44,981 nucleotides of DNA from Ichthyophonus hoferi (lineage: Eukaryota; Opisthokonta; Ichthyosporea; Ichthyophonida; Ichthyophonidae): NCBI GenBank assembly GCA_002751075.1, contig NAOQ01000061.1, forward strand, positions 113,656 to 158,636, in the 5' to 3' direction. The notes below the pieces were generated by a model. It was given only the letters and a program-made list of their open reading frames with translations. It was not told the origin of the DNA and ran no database searches. Of the stretch, positions 1 to 11,083 are shown piece after piece. The position numbers were made by a program, and so were the translations under genes. Within the stretch, counting starts at the first letter, position 1, and every line of letters starts with the position of its first letter.

Positions 1-235
1 GTATAATAGTATAGTAGTATAATAGTATAGTAGTATAGTCTTATAGTATGGTAATATGGTAGTATAGTAGTATAGTCTTATAATATGGTAATATGGTAGT
101 ATAGTAGTATAATAGTATAGTAGTATAATAGTATAATAGTATAGCAGTACAGTCAGTAGTAGTAGTAGTATAGTAGTATAATAGTATAGTAGTATAATAG
201 TATAGTCGTATAGTATAGTAGTATAGTAATATGAG
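1..235. repeat. GTATAATAGTATAGTA minisatellite
   Basis: Near-perfect tandem arrangement of the units GTATAATA and GTATAGTA with a few variant blocks (for example TCTTATAATATGG) begins at the first base and fades at about 235. It probably continues to the left. It lies within or downstream of the TAPT1-like gene. Confidence 0.9.
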
Positions 236-592
236 TATAACGAGTCAGTATTTCATAGAAACCCATCTAACTGTATGTTTTCTTTTCCTATTTCCATCCA
301 GGTTTATATTTAACAACTTGCACCTTCTATTGGCCGGTATTTATTCTTTCATATATTATTATATATCTGACAAGCCCTATAACGCTTTATACAGCTATTC
401 TTCAACGGAGATTCAAGTGGCCTCTTAAAAAATACGTGTGAATACCAACCTATAAACATATGTATAAGTATGAGGGCGAACCAGTACGTCGGGATAGATA
501 AGTCAATGGCCAAGGTTCAAATACATAATATATAAGGGCATACACAAATTCTCTCACATTTGATTGGGTTAATTAATTATAATTATACCCAC

Positions 593-3500
593 CACTTAAA
601 TCCGTTAAAGCGAGACAGGAAGGCATGCTTCAACCAATCAACGAGGATCTCACTCGCACCAACAGAAACAAAGATCCAGGTCAGGCCCTCCAATCGGTCC
701 CAGGTCCACCCTACCTCACTTAGATTACGAATCATAATGATAGATAGGTAGATGATCAAATTGAATCGTTCCACTGCGTCTGTGGATTGGACAGGAGGTG
801 ATGAGATGCTTTGCGATTGGTAAAGGTTGGTGACGATAAGGATATATAATTAAAGGTTCGTCTGAAGCCAATGATAAGCGAAGCTTTGGTATGGTGGTGT
901 GATATATTACATTGACAACATCATTGTAACGATAAGCCATATAAGGTATAACAGGAGGTGGGACAGTAAGGAAAAGGTGGTATAAATACATTCATTTAGA
1001 ACAATATAGGGCCAGGATGACCTAGATGATGGAGAGGGAGATCCGCCCATAACAAACCAAGAGCCCTTTCCTACCCCACGCCTATCCCCTATCCACACCT
1101 ACCTGCGCCAGCTATTTTCTCCAGTTGTTCCCTCCCATATTTCTTGAAGATGTTCCCTTTGAGCTCCACAAACTGTACGTCGTGTTAGATAAAGCCCTCG
1201 CATTTTGAATTCCTCTTTCTCTCTTCTTTTTGTTTCACACTCTCCTCCTCCCCTTCCCTCTTCCTTCTCCCTGTTGTAATTGTATTGTACTGTCCTGTAT
1301 TGTATTGTATGGTATTGTATTGTATTATGTTGTATTGCGTTGCATTATATTATACTATATTTTATTATATTTTATTGTATTATTTTGTATTATTTTGTAT
1401 TAGATTGTATTGTATTGTATTGTATTGTATTGTATTGTATTGTATTGTACGCTTTTTTCCGCTCTATCTCATAGCTATACACATCCCTACTAGGACATCA
1501 GGTCTACCGTCCTACTCCAGCTATATGTATCATTTTAAACATTTTAAACATTTTAATCTTTACTCTACACCAATTATCCTTCATCCTACCTGTCTAAACT
1601 AGGTGAGATGCAATAAAGACAGGTAAACCTTCCCACATATACTGTCTCTGGATAGCTTGTATAGTAAAAACACACTGGTTTGATAGAAATATCTGTAGAT
1701 AATAATAAAAATAGGGCAAAAAATGCCCAAGAGCTATAATAATATAATAATAATATAAAAGAAAAACAAAGCACCAATGTAAACAGAAAATAAACTATAA
1801 GAGAGTATAAAGAATGGTTTACAGCCATCTATCAAGGCTACCTGATTGGACACTAGCATGGTCAAGAGGGCCGTACTGTATGAGTTAATGGCCACATTAA
1901 GGGTCATCACTTGGCAGAAATTAATTAACGAATGAATAACTGAGAGGATGAGAGGGAGATGCATGGGTGAGGATAAAGCTGTAATAGTCCCTAGAAGGAG
2001 AGGAAGTGAGGATACAGAAGAGAGAGAAAGATCCATAGGAATGACGTGAAACAACTAACAATTAGTCTCTGCTATCTGTGATGTAGTATTCTATACCTAC
2101 ACTTACACTACATATACATCTATACCTCGACATGTATGGACAGCTACTAGGAGAGAGCCATCATACAGTAAGAAAAACGTAATAGTCACGTAGTTCTGCT
2201 AAAACTAAATATGCATAGAAGAAGATTGGCTTATTAAAATTATCAGCTTTTAAACAGCACAATTTAAATGTTTAATTTCCTATCAGAGATGGATAAATAT
2301 AAGTTTATTGCATTTTTGTAAGCCAATGAAGACTACAAAGTAAACAGTAAACATTAATATATTGGTTCATAATTATTAATATTAATTGTAATTGTTGCAT
2401 TTAAAATTGTGCTCAATAGCACAAACTAGTGAGACAAAGCCAATACAAATTGTAGCTTAATTTTTAATCTTGCACTGACCACTACAATACCTACATGTAT
2501 ACACAACGGCCAGAAAGAACATTCGTTTGGCATGATGGCGGGCGAATAAGGCGTCGAGAATATCTTGGCCCAGCCAGGCACAGTACTTGTCAAAGATTTC
2601 CAGTAGGTTAAATACCACGTACAATTTGATAGTGTCCTATGGGTGTATAAAGGAGTTTTTAGAATTGCTTTTAATTCTCTGATAAATACTAAGAGAAACG
2701 GAGAAATACATTAAGATTAGAGTCGTGAAGGAAGAAGAGAACGTCTAGACCGACAAGGAGAGAAAAAGAGAAGGACATGCAGAGTTAAAATAACTGAAAT
2801 AGCAAGAACGTCTAGTGACAATAAGCTTTTCAAGAACATAGGTACAAATATAAGTAAGAGACAGATAAAGGTAAAGATGAAAGGCGCAGCAGTGACACAA
2901 AATGCAAGAAAGAGAGAAAGAGAAAGTAAGTATTTATATGTACACGTATACGTATATAAGAGATAAAGACCAGTTATAAGTAAGTCCGAAGATAGTACGT
3001 GTGTAAGTATATAAGAAAAACATAAAGAGAGAAAGGGGTGTAAGAAAAAAAAAGCAAGATAGAGTTGAATGCATAAATAACATGGGTAATAGGGAAAAGA
3101 GAAAGAGGAAAGTGTATGTAGGAGAAAGCAGGAGACAGGAAGGGGCTGAAAGGAAACAGTATGGTATCATTAATGAAAGTGTTTGCTTGTCCGTTCTTTT
3201 AACCAGGTGAAAAGACTTGAATCATGCAGTCAGCAGTAAAGAAAGAAGTAATAATGATGTATATAGGTGTGTGTATATGTGTATGTATGTATATATATAT
3301 GTATGCATGTACGTATGTATGTATGTATGACCATACTATTCAAACAGAATAGAGACGAAGACCTCAAGCCTCTATACACCTACCTGGTTCCTAATCAAAT
3401 GGTATAAACGAGATGCGTCTATACACTGTAACAGCAAACACACTATGATCACTACTCCTCCCCTCAGTAGATCGCAGAGTTGAGTGGCGCCCAGGGCAGG

Positions 3501-5221
3501 TCTGTGTAGATATTGATATTGGATTGGTTCATTAAAATATATAGAGGTGTGGATACAGCAACGTCATTGACATATGTGTCTGGACTATTAATAGATTTCC
3601 ATTCGTCATAAGTTGTTATATTTTGAATATCTTTCCTGACTATATTTAGATATTGGTGTCTTAGATCATTGCACGACGAGGTGGGAATAATTGGTCTTAA
3701 CATACTGATAAGTCGCCGATTATAACCATCCTCAATGCAGAGGGTAAAATAGATAAAATGACAGGGTTAAGGTATAACCAATGGAAAAAAACAGAAGTCA
3801 CGGGGTAAGATGATTTTTGACGAATCAGGCGCGAAAATAAGAGAATTTCGTATGGAAGTAGGAATGGATGAGGGTAAAAGATACCAAAAAGAACCAATTG
3901 ATGATAGTAATTTAAAAATACAATGATGAAAAGCAAATTCATTGATCGAATTAAAGATAAAGAATAAATAAGAAAGATCGAGATAGATTTTTAATCCGTT
4001 CTAATGCAGAAACATTCGTATATATGTGTGTTTTACGACCAATGAGTAAGGGAGTGTACCTTCGACCTAGCAACACGTTAATCATTAATTTAGGGATAGC
4101 CAGGGCCATTCTAAGAGGCAGGAAGGTGAAGATAAAGAGAAAGGAATCGAGACACAGAAAGAGGCCAACGTACAGGTACTGTAGGGGGTGGATTGGGTTA
4201 ATTGTATTGATTAAACGTATTAGGTATAGTCCAGTAAGGTTAATGCTTTTAATTATATTTATTACATGCATTCTATAGTCATGTAAATTTGTTACTCCCT
4301 CACCCAATCATTTATCAATATAGCCCAATACTTGACAATTCGCCACATTGATTTTTAAAGAACACATAAGATTGGCCACTTCCACGAATATATTGTATAT
4401 AAGATATCGGAGGTAGACAACACAAGCTCTGAACTAGGCACGGTTCTCGGTTTAAGTTATTTCTCTTTCAACAGCATTTGCAATTTTAACTCCAATCAGT
4501 AAAATAACCGATTGTTAGAGTTAGATTGTTAAATTAGGAAGGCCATATCAACTACATAAAAGATCCACAACATACTAAGGAATTAGGGGTTGTACAAGCC
4601 AATGGTCTCTATACTCTATGCAACCATACGTCATAGTGACGTTGACATTTGTAAATCAACAACTCACATACAAAGGCCCCTATTCATATAGTCAAATACT
4701 CGTGTGCACAAAGTTCTCTCATCTCCTTTCTACTACATATATATATATATATACATACATACATGCATACATACATACATACATGCATACATACATACAT
4801 ACATACATACATACATACATACATACACACACACATACATATATACACACATACATACATACATACACACATACATACATACATACATACATACATACAT
4901 ACATACATACATACATACACATACATACAAACATGCATCCAGACATACATACATACATCCAAACATACATACATACATACTACATACATACATACATACA
5001 TGCATATATACATATATGCATACAAACATACATACAAACATATATACAAACAAACATACAAACATATATACACGCATATATATACACCTGTTCTAAATGA
5101 TACGGTGTACGAAGGAAGTCGGTAATGGCCTCTGCTGTCTGTTCAGCGATCAGTTCCTCACCCGGACTACTACGTACTCCCAGTTGTACACGGAGAAATT
5201 GCCAAAAAGATGGGCCCTGGC
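593..5221 (-). CDS. TAPT1: TAPT1-like multi-pass membrane protein (partial, C-terminus off window)
   Basis: Seven exons read on the minus strand with consistent phase: 5221-5088, 4178-4060, 3730-3706 (25-nt microexon), 3425-3384, 2636-2495, 1990-1842, 1172-1103 and 773-593 (eight with the microexon). The translation follows vertebrate TAPT1 closely: GLFLCLDSFLFIFTFLPLR (first membrane segment), LYHLIRNQ, LGQDILDAL, the MTLNVAINS stretch, FVELKGNIFKKYG and GASEILVDWLKHAFLSRFN. TAPT1 and its fungal relative Emp65 are ER-membrane proteins; in animals TAPT1 is linked to ciliary base function and skeletal patterning. That is family knowledge, not visible here. The last exon ends in phase 2 at a GTGGGT donor, so the remaining C-terminal exons lie left of position 1 or were not recognised in 1-592. 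The stretch between the first membrane segment and LYHLIRNQ is about ten residues shorter than in vertebrates. The junction of exons 2495 and 1990 is the least certain. Confidence 0.88.
1273..1449. repeat. TGTAT pentanucleotide microsatellite
   Basis: About 35 copies of the five-base unit TGTAT, degenerate in the middle and perfect at the right end (about 1403-1449), sit inside a TAPT1-like intron. The overlapping reading frames of Tyr/Cys/Ile/Val repeats are products of the repeat and not genes. Confidence 0.9.
3259..3330. repeat. GTAT/ATGT tetranucleotide microsatellite
   Basis: Impure runs of GTGTAT, TATA and GTAT units lie within the intron upstream of the TAPT1-like exon at 2495-2636. 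Confidence 0.85.
4736..5086. repeat. TACA (CATA) tetranucleotide microsatellite, about 350 bp
   Basis: Long TACA array with TATA at its left end and interruptions (CACA, TGCA, CCAA) toward the right. It abuts the donor of the TAPT1-like exon 5088-5221: the GT donor is only two bases from the degenerate repeat. Six overlapping frames of Tyr-Ile-His-Thr or Met-Tyr-Val-Cys repeats arise from it and are not genes. Confidence 0.95.
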
Positions 5222-5849
5222 CTGTATAGGCAACAGATTTATATAGATAAGTATGTATAGACCAATAGGTGGAAATATATAAATATACATAGGCCAATAG
5301 GTGATATGCCAAATATGTCCATAATAGTGCATGGTTATGCGGAAGGTGTTGACGATCTACCCAATCATAAAGGCTTTATATAAATCTATATTAGTACTTT
5401 AAAAGATAATATAGACTTGGATTGGCCAGACAGACCTACATCCATCCGTAAATATGTAGATGTGTAGTAAGTACAAAGGGCTATTGTTATATCAACTATT
5501 TATGCACCAGTAATGTAGGTTAATCAATGATAGGTGGTAATGATAACCTAATCCAAAGTACAGAGAAAGCACAGAGGTCACCAGAGTGAAAAAATACAAG
5601 AACAGGAAGAAGATAGATACACAATAAGTCAATATAATTAGGATAGAAGTCAGGTTAACGCGATGGTAGATGGTGCTGATGGACAACATGACAACATGAC
5701 AACATGTTACATGTCTTTGACTGGCTATTTCTCCTAAACACCTAAATTACCCAAGCTATTCATTCAGTCCTCTCTTTCCCTCTCATACATTTGACTTTTT
5801 ATTCAACTGCATTACCTTTCCCCACTTTTTTCTGTATTTTATAATACCT

Positions 5850-6090
5850 CGTCTGGGAGCCCATGGGATGGGCTTTGTATCTGCAGCCGACATTATTCAA
5901 GAAGGGCTACATACAGCCAGCCTGGCCCGATGGCAAATAATTGTCTCTGTACTGGCAATATTATATAAACATCATTCTGATAATATTCAATAAACACCAC
6001 TTCAGGACATGGCTCACACTAAAAGGTCGTCCTAAAAGGCTTTTGTGTGACCAAATAAAGAAAATAATAATGATAATATAGACTGAAGGT
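5850..6090 (+). other. GC-richer island with A/T-rich tail, possible retroposon remnant
   Basis: A compact GC-richer block within AT-rich intronic DNA contains a short frame reading WEPMGWALYLQPTLFKKGY before a stop near 5940. It is followed by AATAAA-like signals and a tail of AATAAAGAAAATAATAATG type. A short coding-like end plus a simple-repeat tail resembles the 3' end of a LINE or a retroposed transcript. No family was recognised and no target duplication was seen. Confidence 0.3.
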
Positions 6091-6978
6091 CAAACATGTA
6101 TAATAAGATGGAAGAAGAGAAAGGATAAAGAGAGGTCTGGGCCCCTTACAACTACCTGAAGATGTAGAGAAATATTCTTAAGACGAGTAATATAATATAG
6201 AGATAAAATAGAGCATAAAATAGAAATATAATATAAGGATAATGCAGACAAACTATGTGTAGATTGACAGGAGAGAGGAAACAGAGTACATTAAGAGACA
6301 AGGGAGGGAGGGTAGGTTGTATAAAGGCAAAAGGGGGAATAAACGTTAAATATAAGCAAAAGAAAGGCGGAAATTTATCAACTTTCCAACAAACAAAAAA
6401 AATAACACCAACTAAACCATTTATGCACGTTTCTTAACGTGGCTGACTTGTTTTCTTCTTCTTTTAATAATATCTAATGTGCAGTGAGTTAAGTGTGTGT
6501 GTCTATAAATATGATTACTTGTGAAGGTAAGAGAGGCTGGAGGAGTGAAAAAATGCGTGAGGTAGTATATAGTGATCTGTAAGCTATTTCTATTTCGCCT
6601 ATGGTATAGGTGTATATTGGTAGCGTGAGTAAGTGTGTTGTATTGTACCTAGGCTTATGGTACCCTATTGTTGCATATTTTCACATTGAATATCAATTTT
6701 CACATTAAGAGTGTTAAAGTGTTGATCATAATTTATTGGTTTAAAAAACGACTGAAATCATATCAGATATACTACGCATACAGGTATAGTTGTAGTACTT
6801 TTTATTATATTAGATGGAGTCAGCAAGTAAATTGTGGCAATCATACAAAACATGAAACATAATATAAAGCCAAGATCTTTGTTTCTGATTATTGTACTAT
6901 ATATGGTGTGTTATAGTCATATTTAAGTGGATCACTGTATGACAATGTCCTTTTTGTATTGGAGGAACTGGTACTTAC

Positions 6979-7006
6979 TTGTGGATTGGATCCCTGATTG
7001 GCCAAA
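6979..7006 (-). CDS. TAPT1: Candidate upstream 28-nt exon of the TAPT1-like gene
   Basis: On the minus strand a pyrimidine-rich acceptor ending in CACAG precedes 28 nt that end at a perfect GTAAGT donor. It is open in the required frame and ends in phase 1, exactly what the exon starting at 5221 needs (its first two bases complete a codon). It would encode FGQSGIQST before the QGPSFWQFL stretch. The intervening intron would be about 1.76 kb. The initiating exon further upstream was not found. Support is only splice signals plus phase, since this part of the family is poorly conserved. Confidence 0.4.
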
Positions 7007-10000
7007 CTGTGAACGAAACAAATGTGTGGTGACCTCATTGTAGTTAATCTTGTAATTATGATGACATCATGGAAAAATAGTATCTAGTAATCCATATTAA
7101 GGTGACATGTGTAGATTTTTAAAAGTAATTTGAAGTGCACGCACGTACCTAAAAGTTGTGTATATTATGCGTTGGAGTATGGAGACGCGCCATTTAAGAT
7201 TAATAAGCCAGGCTTTGAAAAGGACACTCGAGACAGAAGCAATAACAAGTCCAGACATAGTTTAATATTTGTCTTCATACTGTGTATGTAGATACATGAA
7301 AATACCACGGATTTTTATTATTTAACTTAGCCCCGAACAGAAAGTACATAATAAAAAGTAAATGCTGAAAGCACATTGGATTGAGGTTGTTAATATAATA
7401 TGTCTTTAACGTGCATTGGGAATTTAATTATGTGCTTAATTAATACTCACTAATAATTTATGGTATGACGACCTCTTTGACTTATCCTATTCACACATGA
7501 GGTATATAAGCCATTGCATTTGTACTTATTAGTACCTTTAGATGAAGAGTATCTAGCATGTTTTCTTTTTATAACTTCATCTCCCAATGATTTACAAGGT
7601 ACTCTTAATTCTAAAATGTTTCTATTAGCAGCAGCAGCAGATCTTGTTTGGACCAAAAGGTCTGACGGGGAAAAATCAAGTATCTAGCCAAACGTTATGG
7701 TGACGTTTCGAGTTACTTTAAGTTCACTAAGTAATAATTTGGATAAAAGAACATCACAATTTCACTAAGCTATCACTAAGATTTTTCTCAATGAGGGCAT
7801 TATTTGCACGAGCTCACTAGCAGTCTGACCGAGTAATATACACATGAGGCGGCCAACCACGGCCAATTTCTCCAATCAGAAGTTCATTTTCCCTGTAATT
7901 CCTGCCTTTCAACCTTAAGGAACGGTACGTAGGATATTAACCTGATAGTTACGTTCTGGATCCTTTTGATCATCTTCCCCTTCTTCTCGGTAGGTATATC
8001 AACTATACTATTTGTCTCGCCATTCTTGGCAATAGGTTAACTGATATATTACTTACCTTTCAACAAGGATAGATACGGATGAAGTCTCGAGTTTATTTAA
8101 GTGAAAACTAGCAGCACACAGTTTGCGTTTAAGGAATTTTCTGGCCTTTACGATTTAAATTACTAGACATACATTAACCGTTTTCATGACCAACATAATG
8201 ACAAGTGTTCAAAAAGCTGTTCTCACCTTTAATATTACAATTCTATTTATCTTCAACCTGATATAGTAATCAAAACATAAAAAATGGTAGCAGAGACATC
8301 ATATTTATTGTCCCGTCGTAATTTTTTTTTGCCTAAAGAGCTTATTCCAAACCTGCCAAAGAACACCCGTTCCTTACTAAAAAAGAATTCATGGCCAACC
8401 CCTGAAAGAAAAATCTTCTCATCAAAAATGTAACCCGCCTGCAAATTCTTTTGAGGTTTTTTATGAATTTCTGTTTTGATATTACTGGAATCCAAAGCTG
8501 AAAGCAAAATTGACTGGGTGTTTTTGATGTTAATATAAGGATTATGTGCTCCCTGTAACTGCACCCATTTGCTCTACTTTCTCGAAAAAATGTTCTTTGA
8601 AATGTAGTGACAAGCCGAAATATAATTAAGTGGGTACATTTATTGCCGCTTGTCTTTCCTTTGGCACAGTTTTTAGAACGGCGGAAAGGCAGGAGCTTAA
8701 AGAACTTAAAAAAACAATCTTTATTACCCTATGAATACCTACATAAATAATTTTTTTGTGTATTAATTACTGCTGGTTTGCGTGTATTAGTACCTATAAA
8801 TGATGATTATAAATAAGTTTCCTGTCATTTTAGGCTGAGATTATATAGCATGTTTTATGTCAATTAAAGTAGTTTAAGTAATTCATTAAGACAATCCAGT
8901 CATATTTGCCACGGGCTAGCCCTGGATTTAACCTTCGGACCAAGCAATGCGTACAAAAATCGGATTGCTCATTTGCTGAATGTAGTTGATATCCTCTCAT
9001 CATGGCCATGTGATCTATAGTATTGCATAAAATATTTTTATATATTAATTTGTATTCATAGCCATTTTAAGATTTCTTTTTATTTGTGCTACCTTATTGG
9101 TTAAATAAGAACTGGCATTCAGTCCAATGAACTTGAGTATCTTACAAACAGGGATACCATTGGTGATTGAACTCCAAGGCGAAAGCGATCTCAACAGAAA
9201 TATATGTTTGTGTTACCTTTATAAGCAAAAAATAATGCTTACTGTAATATGTTGCAAACTATAATTAAAAATTGTTAGTTTTTTTTTTTCAAAAAAGAAA
9301 AAAATTGATATTTATTTTTATCACTTCCTTGTTTATTTTGGGGCAAATATTTAAATCCCTATTTAATGCTGTCCCCGATCGAATCTCCGCCCAATGCGTA
9401 TCTACGATAGAGCTGTTTTTTTTTTCCTTTTCACATTCACCTTAAAATATAACAACTACCAAGTAACTAAGCTTAGTAACAAGTTAAATGATAAAACTGT
9501 TCAAATCTCTGGCTATTTATTGTTTCATCGAACGTAGATAATAGCGCTTCGTAATTTGTTATTGTTTTAGTAAGCAAGCGGATTATTGTGATTGTACAGA
9601 AAAGTAAAAAGTAAACCGATTGTTTCATAGCTACCCGTGCCTTTATAGGGCCATCATGCCCTACGTCACGACGACAGTGAGGCCATCATAAGATGAATTT
9701 CTAATTTTAATCTTTATGTGCAAATGACATTTTGTTTATGATGCATTTATTTTACTGATTGGATTCCTATATTTTTTTATTTATCATAGTATCACCTTAG
9801 AACTCTTATCTATAATTTTTATAGTATTACTACTAACCCAACAATGAAAAAAATGCGCTGCTTGTGTTTTTAAAAGAATTCAGGTGTTCAGATTGGTGTT
9901 TGTCGCACTGACTAACCCTCTAGGCCATGTTTTTGAATCGATACCTACGACAGGGCTAGTAGTACATTCATATCAGTTACTTAACTTTTTCAACTAATAT

Positions 10001-11083
10001 AAATAATCTTAGTAAGGTTAAAAATTCAATAAACTCAAGTTTCCATATAGCCAGTATTCGCCAACTCTTTAAAAAGTTTAGTACCGCCGAAAAAGGGAGA
10101 AACGATACACCACGGTAGATCCATTAAGGTAAAGCAAGTCTCGTGAGGTCATAATGTACAGTTTAGCATTGGTAGGTCCGATAATGCTATGGCAGCCAGT
10201 GCACTGTTTAGGATTTGTTGATTTTAGTTGGTATCCAGTAAGGTATCGTTATTTCTCAGAAATTTACTTTTTTCCTATTAGTATATATATCTAGATATAT
10301 CTGTGTTCTAGCCGGTTATATGCCGACTGTCAAGTTTAATTATTGTATATAGTCTTGTATAAGGTAAAAATACTTTTTTTTTTAAGCAATCAATACCCGG
10401 TAAGGTCCTGGTACACCCGGATATGCGGCAACACCACATGCCTGTGTACTTGTACAATACTGTTATAGGCATATACGAATACGTTCGTGACACACAAAAC
10501 TTTGTATTCATTTATTATTTTTTAAACATTATCATAATATATTTATATATGTAGTCCTTTCAACACCCAATTGGCGACCCTGAAGCCTGGGGTCAAGTCA
10601 CTAGAACTACTGCAGATTTCTATAGTTTAGAAGGAGAGGGAATACCAAACTAAGGAGCATTTTAACGTGTTTCTTTTCATACACGGAGTGCAGATGTAAT
10701 AAGACATATTTTTAGTATTAAACAAGTCGGCAGGACTTGTCTTAGGCACATATTATGATCCCAATACTTAATCATTATAGGGCTTATTAGAATAAACCAG
10801 GAGCAACTATTTTAGGTACACCTTGACTTGTATACATTCTATACTAATAAACATATTAAGGCGGATAGAGTTGCTTGTAGATGTGTGGAGGTATATGACA
10901 TGTTCATTTATTTTTTATGTACGAGGAGTTTACTCGTTTATCCATTTTGCGACTATATGCAGCGTGGTATTCTTTAGTATACAAAAAGCTTTATTCAGGC
11001 GATATGTTATATTTGCCAATATGTTGTTGTAGTACATCTCCTTATTCTTTTTTTCTCTTTCTATCACCAGCAATAACATCAGA
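7007..11083. other. AT-rich spacer, no recognised gene
   Basis: This stretch lies between the divergent TAPT1-like (minus) and PDHX-like (plus) genes. Minus-strand frames at 7450-7680 (about 75 residues, basic) and 8253-8564 (103 residues) are the longest. Neither shows a motif I recognise and neither has convincing splice partners. The missing first exon of the TAPT1-like gene and the PDHX promoter should lie here, but I could not define them. Confidence 0.5.

Noticed and set aside
3697-3990. Long hydrophobic minus-strand frame before the TAPT1-like microexon (reads LNPVILSILPSALR)
   Set aside because: It matches the family in length near its end, but no AG acceptor exists anywhere in it. 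The hydrophobic composition follows from the pyrimidine-rich, AG-free strand. A non-canonical acceptor cannot be excluded.
4684-5125. Several frames of 80-160 codons in the TACA array
   Set aside because: Pure products of a tetranucleotide repeat, with every frame a short peptide repeat.
7450-7680. Minus-strand frame of about 75 residues, Ala/Arg/Lys-rich, ending near a GTGAGT donor-like site
   Set aside because: Considered as the TAPT1-like first exon, but the phase does not fit the next candidate exon and no family similarity was recognised.
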